A stretch of DNA of 64,000 nt from Streptomyces sp. LUP47B (GTDB taxonomy: Bacteria > Actinomycetota > Actinomycetes > Streptomycetales > Streptomycetaceae), in NCBI RefSeq assembly GCF_001746295.1, contig NZ_MJAH01000002.1, positions 337,842-401,841 on the forward strand, read 5' to 3'. Of the stretch, positions 51,052 through 62,131 are shown one piece after another (the first letter of the stretch is position 1; the number at the start of each line of letters is the position of its first letter). Made by a program: the position numbers and the translations under genes. The notes under the pieces are model-generated. The model was not told the origin of the DNA. It worked only from the letters and a program-made list of their open reading frames with translations, and ran no database searches.

Positions 51052-52269
51052 CTACGCGCGTCCGGCCGTGGCCGTGCCGGACAAACCGGCGCGACAGGCT
51101 TCGTCCTCGTGGGCGCACTGCACCGAGCGGTACGCGCCAATGCCGATCTCGGCGAAGTTGAGCAGGCTCTCCGTTCCGGGTTCGAAGTAACCGGCGTGAC
51201 CGTCCGCACCCCGCGCGGACAGCACACGCGCGCCGAACGCGGAGGACACCGGGTCGGCGCCGTGGCCGAGCCCGCCGACCTCCATGTACGGCACGTCCTG
51301 GATCCAGTCGTCGGCGTCCCGCATCGCCCACACATGGGCGGTGGTCCGCAGATGGGAGGCGTTGGCGACCCGCATCCCGGGGCTGCCGGCCACCGCGATG
51401 TCGGCCACCCGGCCGGGCAGCGTGTGCGCGGCCACCCCGCACACCACGGAGCCGTAGCTGTGACAGAACAGGGAGACCGGCGCGGCGCCCGGCAGTGCGC
51501 GCACCAGCGCGTTCAGCCGGACGGCGCCGGTCTCGGCGCGCATCGCGGTGGCCGAGTCGATGCCGAGTCCGGCGGGTGCGGTGTAGTCGGCCCAGGCGAT
51601 CACCGCCGTACGCGTGGCGGGGCTCGCCTCGCGTTCGGCCCGGTAGAGGGCCTTGGCCATGCCGACCGGCGCGGAGTAACTGCGGCTGGTGCGCTGGAAG
51701 GTGAGCAGGTCGGTGTCGACGCCGGGCACGACGAGGGAGATCCGCTCCGCCGTGCCGAGATCGCCGAAGACCTCGGCGACCCGGCCGGAGCCGTCGGGGT
51801 CGAAGGCGAGGATGTGGCGCTCCGGGGCCGTCAGCGACTCGAAGCGGTGCATACGGCGGCCCGCCTCCTGCTGACCGGCCGGCGTGAGCCGGGGGTCGTG
51901 CATGCGTTTGCGCTCGACGGCTCGGGCCTGGAGCAGTGCGAGGCGGTTGGCCTGGTAGCGCAGGGTGACGGGGGCGCCGTTCATGTTGCCGACCGCGAGT
52001 GGGTAGCGCTGGACGAGGCGGACCCGCTCCTGCGAGGTGAGCGAGGCGAAGAATCGCGTGAGCCGGTCGGGGGCGGTGTCCGGGTCGGGCAGCGAGTGGC
52101 CCTGAAGGCGGCCGTGCGCCCAGGACTGGAGCGAGGCCTGGAGCGGAGTGGCCTCCCTCTGGTTGCGCAGCGCGGTCCAGCCGGTGGTCGCCAGCATCAC
52201 GAACACCACGGCCAGCGCGAGCAGTGCGCGCCAGACGTTGAGTTGCGGGGAGGTGTCGAAGGAAGTCAC
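51052..52269 (-). CDS. Alpha/beta hydrolase, DUF1023 family, membrane-anchored (405 aa)
   Basis: N-terminal transmembrane helix (residues about 14-31, RALLALAVVFVMLATTGW), a helical region, then the DUF1023 hydrolase domain: ISLVVPGVDTDLLTF, VIAWADYTAPAG, and nucleophile elbow SLFCHSYGSVVCG (Ser271, with Cys replacing the usual first Gly of G-x-S-x-G), then VAGSPGM, HVWAMRDADDWI and the late Asp/His region GADPVSSAFGARVL. Predicted to face outside the membrane. Family members are cutinase- or lipase-like; substrate unknown. Start GTG 52269 lacks a clear ribosome-binding site. Confidence 0.87.
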   Translation of the reverse strand: MTSFDTSPQLNVWRALLALAVVFVMLATTGWTALRNQREATPLQASLQSWAHGRLQGHSLPDPDTAPDRLTRFFASLTSQERVRLVQRYPLAVGNMNGAPVTLRYQANRLALLQARAVERKRMHDPRLTPAGQQEAGRRMHRFESLTAPERHILAFDPDGSGRVAEVFGDLGTAERISLVVPGVDTDLLTFQRTSRSYSAPVGMAKALYRAEREASPATRTAVIAWADYTAPAGLGIDSATAMRAETGAVRLNALVRALPGAAPVSLFCHSYGSVVCGVAAHTLPGRVADIAVAGSPGMRVANASHLRTTAHVWAMRDADDWIQDVPYMEVGGLGHGADPVSSAFGARVLSARGADGHAGYFEPGTESLLNFAEIGIGAYRSVQCAHEDEACRAGLSGTATAGRA

Positions 52270-52323
52270 TGAAAGGACACACTAGGAGAACGGGACGGTC
52301 TCGGGTTAATCCAGTGACCGGGA

Positions 52324-52959
52324 TCACGTTTTGGTGTAAGGGAGCCACTTGCCGGTCAGCGCGGGGCCGAGCAGCTCCAGGTGCGAGACCGTCAGCTCGC
52401 GCATGGCCTCCAGGCTGAACTCCCCGTCGGTCATCCACTGCCGTTCCGTCACCCGCATCACCCCGCTGAAGACGGCCACCAGCAGCCTGGGCCGCGGGTC
52501 GCCGGCCGCGTCGAGGCCCTCGCGTTCGGCGAGCACGCGCGTGAGCACCTCCTCGACCTCCGCCGAGCGCCGCAGATGGGCGGCGAGCAGGACGGGTGTC
52601 GACTCGATCACCCGGTACATGGCCAGGAACCGCTCCACCGGCACGACCGACTCGACGACCTCGTGCAGGGTGTCCCAGCTCTCCAGCACGGCCAGGCGCA
52701 GCGCCTCCAGCGGGGGTTCGTGCGCCGGCCGCGCGCGTACGGCGTCGACGAAGCGCGTCACCGTCATCGCGTCGAGCGCCAGCGCCGCGTCCTCCTTGCC
52801 GGCGAAGTACCGGAAGAAGGTGCGCTGCGAGACCCCGACGGCGTCGGCGATGTCGTCGACGGTCGTCCGCTCGTAGCCCTCGGTGGTGAAGAGCTCGATG
52901 GCGACCCGCAGCAGTGCCTCTCGGGTGCGCTGCTTCTTGCGTTCGCGCAGTGTTTCCAT
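52324..52959 (-). CDS. TetR-family transcriptional regulator (211 aa)
   Basis: Helix-turn-helix LRVAIELFTTEGYERTTVDDIADAVGVSQRTFFRYFAGKEDAA with a helical effector domain (VVESVVPVERFLAMYRVIE). Divergent from the DHA2-type transporter at 53026, so most likely its drug-responsive repressor. The 66-bp gap is AT-rich with repeated TGTCA/TGACA-like half-sites (AATTG, six bases, CAATT), suitable for a TetR dimer. Confidence 0.92.
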   Translation of the reverse strand: METLRERKKQRTREALLRVAIELFTTEGYERTTVDDIADAVGVSQRTFFRYFAGKEDAALALDAMTVTRFVDAVRARPAHEPPLEALRLAVLESWDTLHEVVESVVPVERFLAMYRVIESTPVLLAAHLRRSAEVEEVLTRVLAEREGLDAAGDPRPRLLVAVFSGVMRVTERQWMTDGEFSLEAMRELTVSHLELLGPALTGKWLPYTKT

Positions 52960-53025
52960 TGGTGTCAGTTACCGACTTGTGAATTGGTTTGTCAATTGTC
53001 AGTGGCTGTCATTAGCCTCCATCGT

Positions 53026-54642
53026 ATGACTAGTCAGACCATCGATACGACGGGGGCGGGGGACGGCGCGTCGCGGTCCCCGTCGGATCAGCCGCCCGCA
53101 TCCGGACTGCGCGGCCACCCGTGGCTCACCCTGCTGACCGTGGCCGTCGGGGTCATGATGGTGGCTCTCGACGGCACCATCGTGGCCATCGCCAACCCGG
53201 CCATCCAGGCCGACCTCAAGGCGAGCTTCGCGGACGTCCAGTGGATCACCAACGGTTACTTCCTCGCGCTCGCGGTGGCCCTGATCACCGCGGGCAAGCT
53301 CGGTGACCGCTTCGGCCACCGCCAGACCTTCCTGATCGGCGTCGTCGGCTTCGCCGCCGCCTCGGGCGCGATCGGGCTGTCCAGCAGCATCGCCGCGGTC
53401 GTCACCTTCCGCGTCTGCCAGGGACTGTTCGGTGCCCTGCTGATGCCGGCCGCGCTCGGTCTGCTGCGGGCCACCTTCCCGGCCGAGAAGCTCAACATGG
53501 CCATCGGCATCTGGGGCATGGTCATCGGCGCCTCCACCGCCGGCGGCCCGATCCTCGGCGGTGTCCTCGTCGAGCACGTCAACTGGCAGTCGGTGTTCTT
53601 CATCAACGTGCCGGTGGGTGTCCTCGCCCTCGTCCTCGGCGTGCTGATCCTGCTCGACCACCGCGCCGAGAACGCCCCGCGCTCCTTCGACATCCTGGGC
53701 ATAGCCCTGCTGTCCGCCGCCATGTTCTGCCTGGTGTGGGCGCTCATCAAGGCCCCGACCTGGGGCTGGGGCGACGGACTGACCTGGTCCTTCATCGCCG
53801 TGTCCCTCGTGGGCTTCGTCCTGTTCGCCGTCTGGGAGACGAAGGTCAAGGAACCGCTGATCCCGCTCGCGCTGTTCCGCTCGGTGGCGCTGTCGGCGGG
53901 TGTGGTCCTCATGGTCCTCATGGCGATCGCGTTCATGGGCGGCCTGTTCTTCGTGACCTTCTATCTGCAGAACGTGCACGGTATGAGCCCGATCGACGCC
54001 GGTCTCCACCTGCTCCCGCTCACCGGGATGATGATCGTGGGCTCCCCGCTCGCGGGCGCCATGATCACCAAGCTCGGCCCGCGGATACCCCTGGCCGGCG
54101 GCATGGCGTCCGTCGCGATCGCCATGTTCGGGATGTCGACGCTGGAGACGGACACCGGCAGCGCCGTGATGTCGCTCTGGTTCGCCCTGCTGGGTCTCGG
54201 CCTCGCGCCCGTGATGGTGGGCGCCACCGAGGTCATCGTGGGCAACGCGCCGATGGAGCTCTCCGGTGTGGCCGGCGGTCTCCAGCAGGCCGCGATGCAG
54301 ATCGGCGGCAGCCTCGGTACGGCCGTCCTCGGTGCCGTGATGGCCTCCAAGGTGGACGGTGACCTCGCGGCGAACTGGAAGGACGCGGGTCTTCCGGCGC
54401 TCACACCGGCCCAGTTGGACCAGGCGTCCGAGGCGGTCCAGGTGGGCGTGGCCCCCGTCGCGAAGGGGACCCCGGAGGCGATCGTCGCGAAGATCACCGA
54501 CGTCGCCCACGACACCTTCATCTCCGGCATGAGCCTGGCGTCCCTGGTCGCCGCCGGGGTCGCGGTCGTGGCGGTCTTCGTCGCCCTGCTCACCAAGCGC
54601 GGCGAGAACGCGGAGGCGGGCGCGGGCGTGGGTCACATCTGA
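53026..54642 (+). CDS. MFS transporter, DHA2 (14-TMS) drug efflux family (538 aa)
   Basis: Proton-coupled multidrug exporter. Family motifs are visible: motif D1 LDGTIVAIANPAI, motif A GKLGDRFGHRQTF, motif C-like GIWGMVIGASTAGGPILGG (antiporter motif), and about 14 hydrophobic segments. An extra loop before the last helix (DGDLAANWKDAG) is typical. ATG 53026 starts 66 bases from the divergent TetR gene. Substrate cannot be read from sequence. Confidence 0.94.
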   Translation: MTSQTIDTTGAGDGASRSPSDQPPASGLRGHPWLTLLTVAVGVMMVALDGTIVAIANPAIQADLKASFADVQWITNGYFLALAVALITAGKLGDRFGHRQTFLIGVVGFAAASGAIGLSSSIAAVVTFRVCQGLFGALLMPAALGLLRATFPAEKLNMAIGIWGMVIGASTAGGPILGGVLVEHVNWQSVFFINVPVGVLALVLGVLILLDHRAENAPRSFDILGIALLSAAMFCLVWALIKAPTWGWGDGLTWSFIAVSLVGFVLFAVWETKVKEPLIPLALFRSVALSAGVVLMVLMAIAFMGGLFFVTFYLQNVHGMSPIDAGLHLLPLTGMMIVGSPLAGAMITKLGPRIPLAGGMASVAIAMFGMSTLETDTGSAVMSLWFALLGLGLAPVMVGATEVIVGNAPMELSGVAGGLQQAAMQIGGSLGTAVLGAVMASKVDGDLAANWKDAGLPALTPAQLDQASEAVQVGVAPVAKGTPEAIVAKITDVAHDTFISGMSLASLVAAGVAVVAVFVALLTKRGENAEAGAGVGHI

Positions 54643-54885
54643 CGGGACTTCAGCGTTCTTCCCCTATCAGGGTGAAGAGGCTAAAGATTTCTCGCCCTCG
54701 GTACGCGCCGCAGGTCACAGTGGGTCAAGTCCTCCGCACGGCATGGGAGGACGGACGGCGCTGCGGCGCGCTGCCGGAGGGGGGCGGCGCGCCGCAAGGC
54801 CGGAGGATTAACCGCTGTGCCGGGGGTACTCGCATCGTTGAACCCGAGACGAACCCAACCAACCAAGGGTGTCAGGGAGTTGATG

Positions 54886-55194
54886 ATGGCGGGCTACGGA
54901 CACGGAACGCGCAAGTACCCCCGATCACGTGGCCGGACGTGGTCACGGAGCGGGCCGGATCGCGCGACGCTCGGAATCATCGGAGTCATCTGCGCGATCG
55001 CGGGATTCTTCGTGCTGGGGATCATCCTCGGCCCGGTGGCGATCGTCTGCGGCTGGCTCGCCATGGGCCGCACCTGGTCGGGCGGCAACCGTGCCTGGCC
55101 TGCTCTGGTCGCCTTCGTACTGGGCGCCATCGACACGCTCCTGGCGATCATCTGGCTCGTCGGAGCGGCCACCCCGGGCAGCGGGTTGTTCTGA
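54886..55194 (+). CDS. Small DUF4190-like membrane protein (102 aa)
   Basis: Two transmembrane helices (TLGIIGVICAIAGFFVLGIILGPVAIVCGWLAMG and AWPALVAFVLGAIDTLLAIIWLVG) after a basic, Gly/Tyr/Arg N-terminus, a pattern found in many Streptomyces DUF4190-type proteins. Function unknown. ATG 54886 is chosen for its spacing from GGGAG; the ATG three bases earlier is possible. Upstream 54643-54885 holds only promoter-type DNA that I can see. Confidence 0.8.
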   Translation: MAGYGHGTRKYPRSRGRTWSRSGPDRATLGIIGVICAIAGFFVLGIILGPVAIVCGWLAMGRTWSGGNRAWPALVAFVLGAIDTLLAIIWLVGAATPGSGLF

Positions 55195-55213
55195 CCCGGG
55201 GCGCGTGAGGGAA

Positions 55214-55241
55214 GGGCCCCCGGTGGGACGACCGGGGGCCC
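55214..55241 (+). terminator. Terminator after small membrane protein gene
   Basis: Perfect 11-bp stem GGGCCCCCGGT / ACCGGGGGCCC, 6-base loop, 20 bases after the stop codon. Confidence 0.75.
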
Positions 55242-55323
55242 GCTCTCGCGCTGCCGACGGAGGTGCGCGGCGCCGAGAACCATCGCCGGCGTCCACGCGA
55301 ACGACGCCCCACGCTCGGTCGGC

Positions 55324-55511
55324 CTCGCGCGGCTTCGTGGTCGGGCGGGGGTCGGCGGCCGTGTGTTGCGGTGGCCCAGGTCTGTGCGGTTGTCCACCTG
55401 ACCCGGCAAGCTCGCGTGCGGAGGTTCGCGTCGTGGGGGCGCGCCGGGGGGATGTTGTTTGTTCGGGCGGTCTCGCGCGGCTTCGTGGTCGGGCGGGGGT
55501 CGGCGGCCGTG
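55324..55511. repeat. Direct repeat, 40-bp identical core, period 148 bp
   Basis: Identical 40-mers at 55324-55363 and 55472-55511, beginning CTCGCGCGGCTTCGTGG. Downstream parts of each unit share blocks such as GGTGGCCCAGGT and GCGTGCGGA, so the whole unit was duplicated and has diverged. The two copies lie in different reading frames, arguing against coding repeats. Confidence 0.75.
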
Positions 55512-55739
55512 GGCGCGGTGGCCCAGGTGTTCACGCCGATCCCGCAAGCCCGCGTGCGGACGTTCGGGTCGTGGCGGTGGGGCAGCGCGCCGGGTGCGCC
55601 GGGGCGATGTCGTGCGCTCGGGGGCGGCGGTCCGCGGCCGTGGTGGCGGAACGTACCCGCCGGGGACGCCTCCGGAGCGTGCCGGTCTGCGCATGGTGCC
55701 GGCCCGGCGCCCGCCCGCGTCCGTGAACCAGGGGCTCCG

Positions 55740-56477
55740 TCAGCCGCCGACGGATGTCTTCCGTAGAGCCGCGACCTCCGCGCGCAGGGCCCGTACTTCC
55801 TCCGTCAGGGCCTGGATCGCCTCCGTCTGCCGGCGTTCCTCCACGTCGTCCTTCTCGAACCGCTCGATGAACCACGCGGCGATGTTCGCGGTCACCACAC
55901 CCAGCAGGGCGATCCCGGAGAGCATCAGCCCGACCGCGACCATCCGGCCCAGTCCGGTGGTCGGGGCGTGGTCGCCGTAGCCCACGGTCGTCATGGTCGT
56001 GAAGGACCACCACACCGCGTCACCCAACGTGCGGATGTTCCCGTCCGGCGCGTCCCGTTCCACCGACAGCACCGCCAGCGACCCGAACATCAGCAGCCCC
56101 ACGACCGCCCCGGCCACATACGTCGTCACCCGGATCTGCGAGGCCATCCGCGCCCGCTGCCCCACCAGCAGCAGCGTGGAGACCAGCCGCAGCAGCCGCA
56201 GCGGCTGTATGAGCGGCAGCACCACGGCACCCAGGTCCATCCAGTGCTGCCGTACGAATCCGCGCCGGTCCCGCGCCAGCGACAGTCGCACGAGGTAGTC
56301 GACGGCGAAGACCCCCCACACCACCCACTCGGCCACCGTGCACACTTCCGTGAGCGACCGTCCCGCCGAGGTGTCCACGATCGGCACGGCATAGGCGACG
56401 GCGAACAGCACCGCGAGCGCCAGAAGGGGCCGCTGGGTGTGCTGTTCCCAACGGACCTGCGCTGACTGTTCTTTCAT
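55740..56477 (-). CDS. Voltage-gated-like potassium channel subunit (245 aa)
   Basis: Six-helix channel: hydrophobic S1-S4, an S4-like PLRLLRLVSTLLLVGQRAR with spaced arginines (Arg94, Arg97, Arg108), pore helix WWSFTTMTTVGYGD with the selectivity filter at 164-169, and S6 GLMLSGIALLGVVTANIAAWFIERF. The C-terminus is a coiled coil (ERRQTEAIQALTEEVRALRAEVAAL), probably for tetramer assembly. Start ATG 56477; the longer frame upstream lies in the aceE terminator region and is unsupported. Confidence 0.93.
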   Translation of the reverse strand: MKEQSAQVRWEQHTQRPLLALAVLFAVAYAVPIVDTSAGRSLTEVCTVAEWVVWGVFAVDYLVRLSLARDRRGFVRQHWMDLGAVVLPLIQPLRLLRLVSTLLLVGQRARMASQIRVTTYVAGAVVGLLMFGSLAVLSVERDAPDGNIRTLGDAVWWSFTTMTTVGYGDHAPTTGLGRMVAVGLMLSGIALLGVVTANIAAWFIERFEKDDVEERRQTEAIQALTEEVRALRAEVAALRKTSVGG

Positions 56478-56500
56478 GACCGCATCGTAAGGAAACGGTA

Positions 56501-56532
56501 AAGGGCGGCAGAGCCGCAGCCCCACCGCCCTT
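56501..56532 (-). terminator. Terminator downstream of aceE
   Basis: AAGGGCGG / CCGCCCTT, eight pairs around a 16-base loop, 26 bases after the aceE stop codon. Confidence 0.55.
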
Positions 56533-56557
56533 CGTCCGTTCCTGCCGAGCGCGGCGG

Positions 56558-59290
<2,733 letters not shown>

Positions 59291-59633
59291 GCTGTTCCTT
59301 ACCTGTCAGAGGGCCGTATTTCTCTATGTCTGCACCGCTCCCCATCGTGTACCTCGGGGGGCCAAACGTCATCTCTACTCCGTGGTAACCCGGGGCTCCG
59401 GGCCCGGGTATGGTTCCCAAACACGCAAAGAGGGCAGAAAGGTGTGGCATGTGTCACGACGTGACCGCGATGATGTGCCTGGAGTTGCGTCGACACGTTC
59501 CGGAACGTCACCGTTTCGGCGGTCTGAAACGCCGGGTACTTGCGCGATCCGCCCCGCCCGTGTGGACTACGGCCAATGCTTCGCGCACGCGCGTGGCTGA
59601 GACAATCATCAAGACATGATCAGGAGGCAACCC
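59291..59633. promoter_or_regulatory. Divergent control region of aceE and DUF3052 gene (343 bp)
   Basis: Gene-free. It contains the perfect palindrome ACGTTCCGGAACGT (59495-59508) and the inverted repeat GTCAC-GAC-GTGAC (59453-59465). The right end has AGGAGG before GTG 59634. Regulation of aceE by a pyruvate- or growth-responsive factor acting here is inference. Confidence 0.55.
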
Positions 59634-60065
59634 GTGAGCGCGACCGCGGACCACGCGGAGACGAGCCCTGCCGTGAGGCTGGGGTTCCAGCCCGAGCAGG
59701 TGGTCCAGGAGATCGGCTACGACGACGACGTAGACCAGGAACTCCGCGAGGCCATCGAGCAAGTCATCGGCAGCGACCTTGTGGACGAGGATTACGACGA
59801 CGTCGCCGATGCCGTGGTGCTCTGGTTCCGTGACGAGGACGGAGACCTGACCGATGTGCTGGTGGACGCCACCACGTACATCGAGGAGGGTGGCTCGATC
59901 CTGCTGCTGACGCCGAAGACCGGCCGGGACGGCTACGTGGAGCCGAGCGACATCTCCGAAGCCGCGACGACGGCAGGCCTGTCCGCCTCCAAGAGCGTCA
60001 GTGTGGGCAAGGACTGGAGCGGCAGCCGGCTGGTGACGCCCAAGGCGGCCAAGTCCAAGAAGTAG
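59634..60065 (+). CDS. DUF3052 domain-containing protein (143 aa)
   Basis: Actinobacterial family: VRLGFQPEQVVQEIGYDDDVDQELREAIEQVIG, DEDYDDVADAVVLWFRDEDGDLTDVLVDA, GGSILLLTPKTGRDGYVEPSDISEAATTAGL. The second half resembles a nucleotide- or SAM-binding Rossmann-like layout but no motif is complete. It ends in a Lys-rich tail. Divergent from aceE, a position I recall as conserved in Streptomyces. GTG 59634 has an excellent AGGAGG site; ATG 59616 lies upstream of it and is less likely. Confidence 0.92.
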   Translation: MSATADHAETSPAVRLGFQPEQVVQEIGYDDDVDQELREAIEQVIGSDLVDEDYDDVADAVVLWFRDEDGDLTDVLVDATTYIEEGGSILLLTPKTGRDGYVEPSDISEAATTAGLSASKSVSVGKDWSGSRLVTPKAAKSKK

Positions 60066-60076
60066 CCCTGTGGGAC

Positions 60077-60105
60077 CGGACGGGCCGGCGCGACCGGCCC
60101 GTCCG
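60077..60105 (+). terminator. Terminator after DUF3052 gene
   Basis: Perfect 12-bp stem CGGACGGGCCGG / CCGGCCCGTCCG, 5-base loop, 12 bases after the stop codon. Confidence 0.8.
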
Positions 60106-60175
60106 CTTCCCCGTGGTGATCGCTGCGTAGGGTGGTTGCGTCACTCGAACAGCCCCCCGAAGGGACATCCACGCG

Positions 60176-60634
60176 ATGGCGATCCAGGTCGGCGAAAAGG
60201 CCCCCGACTTCGAGCTCAAGGACAACCACGGCCGGGCCGTGAAGCTGTCCGACTTCCGCGGCAGCAAGAACGTCGTGCTGCTCTTCTACCCCTTCGCCTT
60301 CACCGGCGTGTGCACCGGTGAGCTCTGCGAGCTGCGTGACAACCTGCCGCAGTTCTCCGACCGCGACACCCAGCTGCTCGCCGTCTCCAACGACTCCATC
60401 CACACCCTGCGCGTCTTCGCCGAGCAGGAGGGCCTGGAGTACCCGCTGCTGAGTGACTTCTGGCCGCACGGCGAGGTCTCCCGCGCCTACGGCGTCTTCG
60501 CCGAGGACAAGGGCTGCGCGGTGCGCGGCACCTTCGTCATCGACAAGGAGGGCGTGGTCCGCTGGACCGTCGTCAACGCTCTGCCGGACGCCCGCGACCT
60601 CAACGAGTACGTGAAGGCGCTCGACACCCTGTGA
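60176..60634 (+). CDS. Peroxiredoxin, AhpE-like (152 aa)
   Basis: Thioredoxin-fold peroxidase. Active site [19 protein letters not shown] gives the P-x-x-x-T-x-x-C motif with peroxidatic Cys46 and a possible resolving Cys51; Arg in [13 protein letters not shown] completes the pocket. Size and sequence fit the one-Cys AhpE subgroup. It reduces hydrogen or organic peroxides with a thiol partner. Stands between DUF3052 and the ter genes, each apparently with its own promoter. Confidence 0.94.
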   Translation: MAIQVGEKAPDFELKDNHGRAVKLSDFRGSKNVVLLFYPFAFTGVCTGELCELRDNLPQFSDRDTQLLAVSNDSIHTLRVFAEQEGLEYPLLSDFWPHGEVSRAYGVFAEDKGCAVRGTFVIDKEGVVRWTVVNALPDARDLNEYVKALDTL

Positions 60635-60730
60635 TTGTTCGCCTCCAGGGACTGCGTGGTACGGGAACCCGTCACTAGGATCGAATCGTTGATCCGACGG
60701 CATCAGAAACTGCAAACCTATGGAGGACTC

Positions 60731-61306
60731 GTGGGAGTCAGCCTCAGCAAGGGCGGCAACGTATCGCTGACCAAGGAGGCCCCGGGCCTGACCGCGGTCA
60801 TCGTCGGTCTGGGGTGGGACGTCCGCACCACAACCGGCACCGACTTCGACCTTGACGCCAGCGCGCTGCTGCTGAACGCGGCCGGCAAGGTCGCCAGCGA
60901 CGCCAACTTCGTCTTCTTCAACAACCTCAAGAGCGCGGACGGCTCCGTCGAGCACACCGGCGACAACATCACCGGTGAGGGCGAGGGCGACGACGAGCAG
61001 ATCAAGGTCAACCTCGCCGCGGTCCCGGCCGACGTCGACAAGATCGTCTTCCCGGTCTCGATCTACGACGCCGAGAACCGCCAGCAGTCCTTCGGCCAGG
61101 TGCGCAACGCGTTCATCCGCGTCGTGAACCAGGCCGGCGAGGCGGAGATCGCCCGCTACGACCTCTCCGAGGACGCCTCCACCGAGACCGCCATGGTCTT
61201 CGGCGAGCTCTATCGCAACGGCGCCGAGTGGAAGTTCCGCGCCATCGGCCAGGGCTACGCCTCGGGTCTGCGCGGGATCGCCCAGGACTTCGGCGTCAAC
61301 GTCTAG
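60731..61306 (+). CDS. terD: TerD family calcium-binding stress protein (191 aa)
   Basis: Tellurite-resistance/stress protein. Family pattern intact: [108 protein letters not shown] and C-terminal [21 protein letters not shown]. The Asp-rich segments form the two calcium sites. GTG 60731 follows GGAGG. A near-identical gene follows at 61431, separated by a strong terminator, so each has its own promoter. Confidence 0.96.
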   Translation: MGVSLSKGGNVSLTKEAPGLTAVIVGLGWDVRTTTGTDFDLDASALLLNAAGKVASDANFVFFNNLKSADGSVEHTGDNITGEGEGDDEQIKVNLAAVPADVDKIVFPVSIYDAENRQQSFGQVRNAFIRVVNQAGEAEIARYDLSEDASTETAMVFGELYRNGAEWKFRAIGQGYASGLRGIAQDFGVNV

Positions 61307-61349
61307 TACCCGTCCCATGGGCAGGCCCTCGGACCCGCCCCGGTCTCTT

Positions 61350-61386
61350 CGTCCGGCGCCGCACCGTTTACGTGCGGCGCCGGACG
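61350..61386 (+). terminator. Terminator between the two terD genes
   Basis: Fifteen-bp perfect stem beginning CGTCCGGCGCCGCAC with a 7-base CGTTTAC loop, 44 bases after the first terD stop codon. Confidence 0.8.
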
Positions 61387-61430
61387 CGCAGGACAAGCAC
61401 ACAAGCACACTCTCGGGGAGGGAACAGCAC

Positions 61431-62006
61431 ATGGGCGTCACGCTCGCCAAGGGAGGGAACGTCTCCCTGTCCAAGGCCGCCCCCAACCTCACCCAGGTGA
61501 TGGTCGGACTCGGCTGGGACGCGCGCTCCACCACCGGAGCCGACTTCGACCTCGACGCCAGCGCCCTGATGTGCAGCAGCGGACGGGTCCTGGGTGACGA
61601 ATACTTCGTCTTCTACAACCAGCTCAAGAGCCCGGACGGCTCGGTCGAGCACACCGGCGACAACCTCACCGGTGAGGGCGAGGGCGACGACGAGTCGATC
61701 CTGGTCGACCTCTCCAAGGTGCCGGACCGGTGCGACAAGATCGTCTTCCCGGTGTCGATCCATGACGCCGACAACCGCGGCCAGACCTTCGGCCAGGTCA
61801 GCAATGCCTTCATCCGCGTGGTCAACCAGGCCGACGGCCAGGAACTGGCCCGCTACGACCTCTCCGAGGACGCCTCCACCGAAACCGCGATGATCTTCGG
61901 CGAGCTCTACCGCTACCAGGGCGAGTGGAAGTTCAGGGCGGTGGGGCAGGGGTACGCGTCGGGCCTCAGGGGCATCGCCCTCGACTTCGGGGTCAACGTC
62001 TCATAA
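61431..62006 (+). CDS. terD: TerD family calcium-binding stress protein, second copy (191 aa)
   Basis: Same length as its neighbour and collinear throughout: [129 protein letters not shown]. Clearly a tandem duplicate that has diverged at scattered positions. ATG 61431 follows GGGGAGGGAAC. Its stop codon lies inside an 18-bp palindrome (62000-62017). Confidence 0.96.
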   Translation: MGVTLAKGGNVSLSKAAPNLTQVMVGLGWDARSTTGADFDLDASALMCSSGRVLGDEYFVFYNQLKSPDGSVEHTGDNLTGEGEGDDESILVDLSKVPDRCDKIVFPVSIHDADNRGQTFGQVSNAFIRVVNQADGQELARYDLSEDASTETAMIFGELYRYQGEWKFRAVGQGYASGLRGIALDFGVNVS

Positions 62007-62017
62007 CGCGTTATGAG
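62000..62017. promoter_or_regulatory. 18-bp perfect palindrome across the second terD stop codon
   Basis: CTCATAACGCGTTATGAG is fully self-complementary and includes the TAA stop (62004-62006). It lies 115 bases before the DUF475 gene, so it could be an operator for that gene or a transcript end. AT-rich centre flanks are unusual here. Confidence 0.5.
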
Positions 62018-62131
62018 CAAAAACCGGGGCCGGGTGGGGCTTCGAGGGCGCCCGACTACACTTCGCTTCAAAGTTTCGTAAAGCCGAGTGCGGCACGGGG
62101 GAATCCCGTACACGTACGGATTGGGTAGCCA

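Larger units (their letters stand above)
55195..55739. other. 545-bp gene-free region with diverged tandem repeat
   Basis: After the terminator at 55214-55241 no frame on either strand has credible start, codon bias or family match. A unit of about 148 bp is present twice, with a 40-bp identical core at 55324-55363 and 55472-55511 and partial similarity for another 90 bp. G is much commoner than C on the plus strand. It may be a decayed gene or a repeat expansion. Confidence 0.6.

Noticed and set aside
60635..60730. Possible tRNA between peroxiredoxin and terD
   Set aside because: Short complementary stretches do not form acceptor, anticodon and T-arms.
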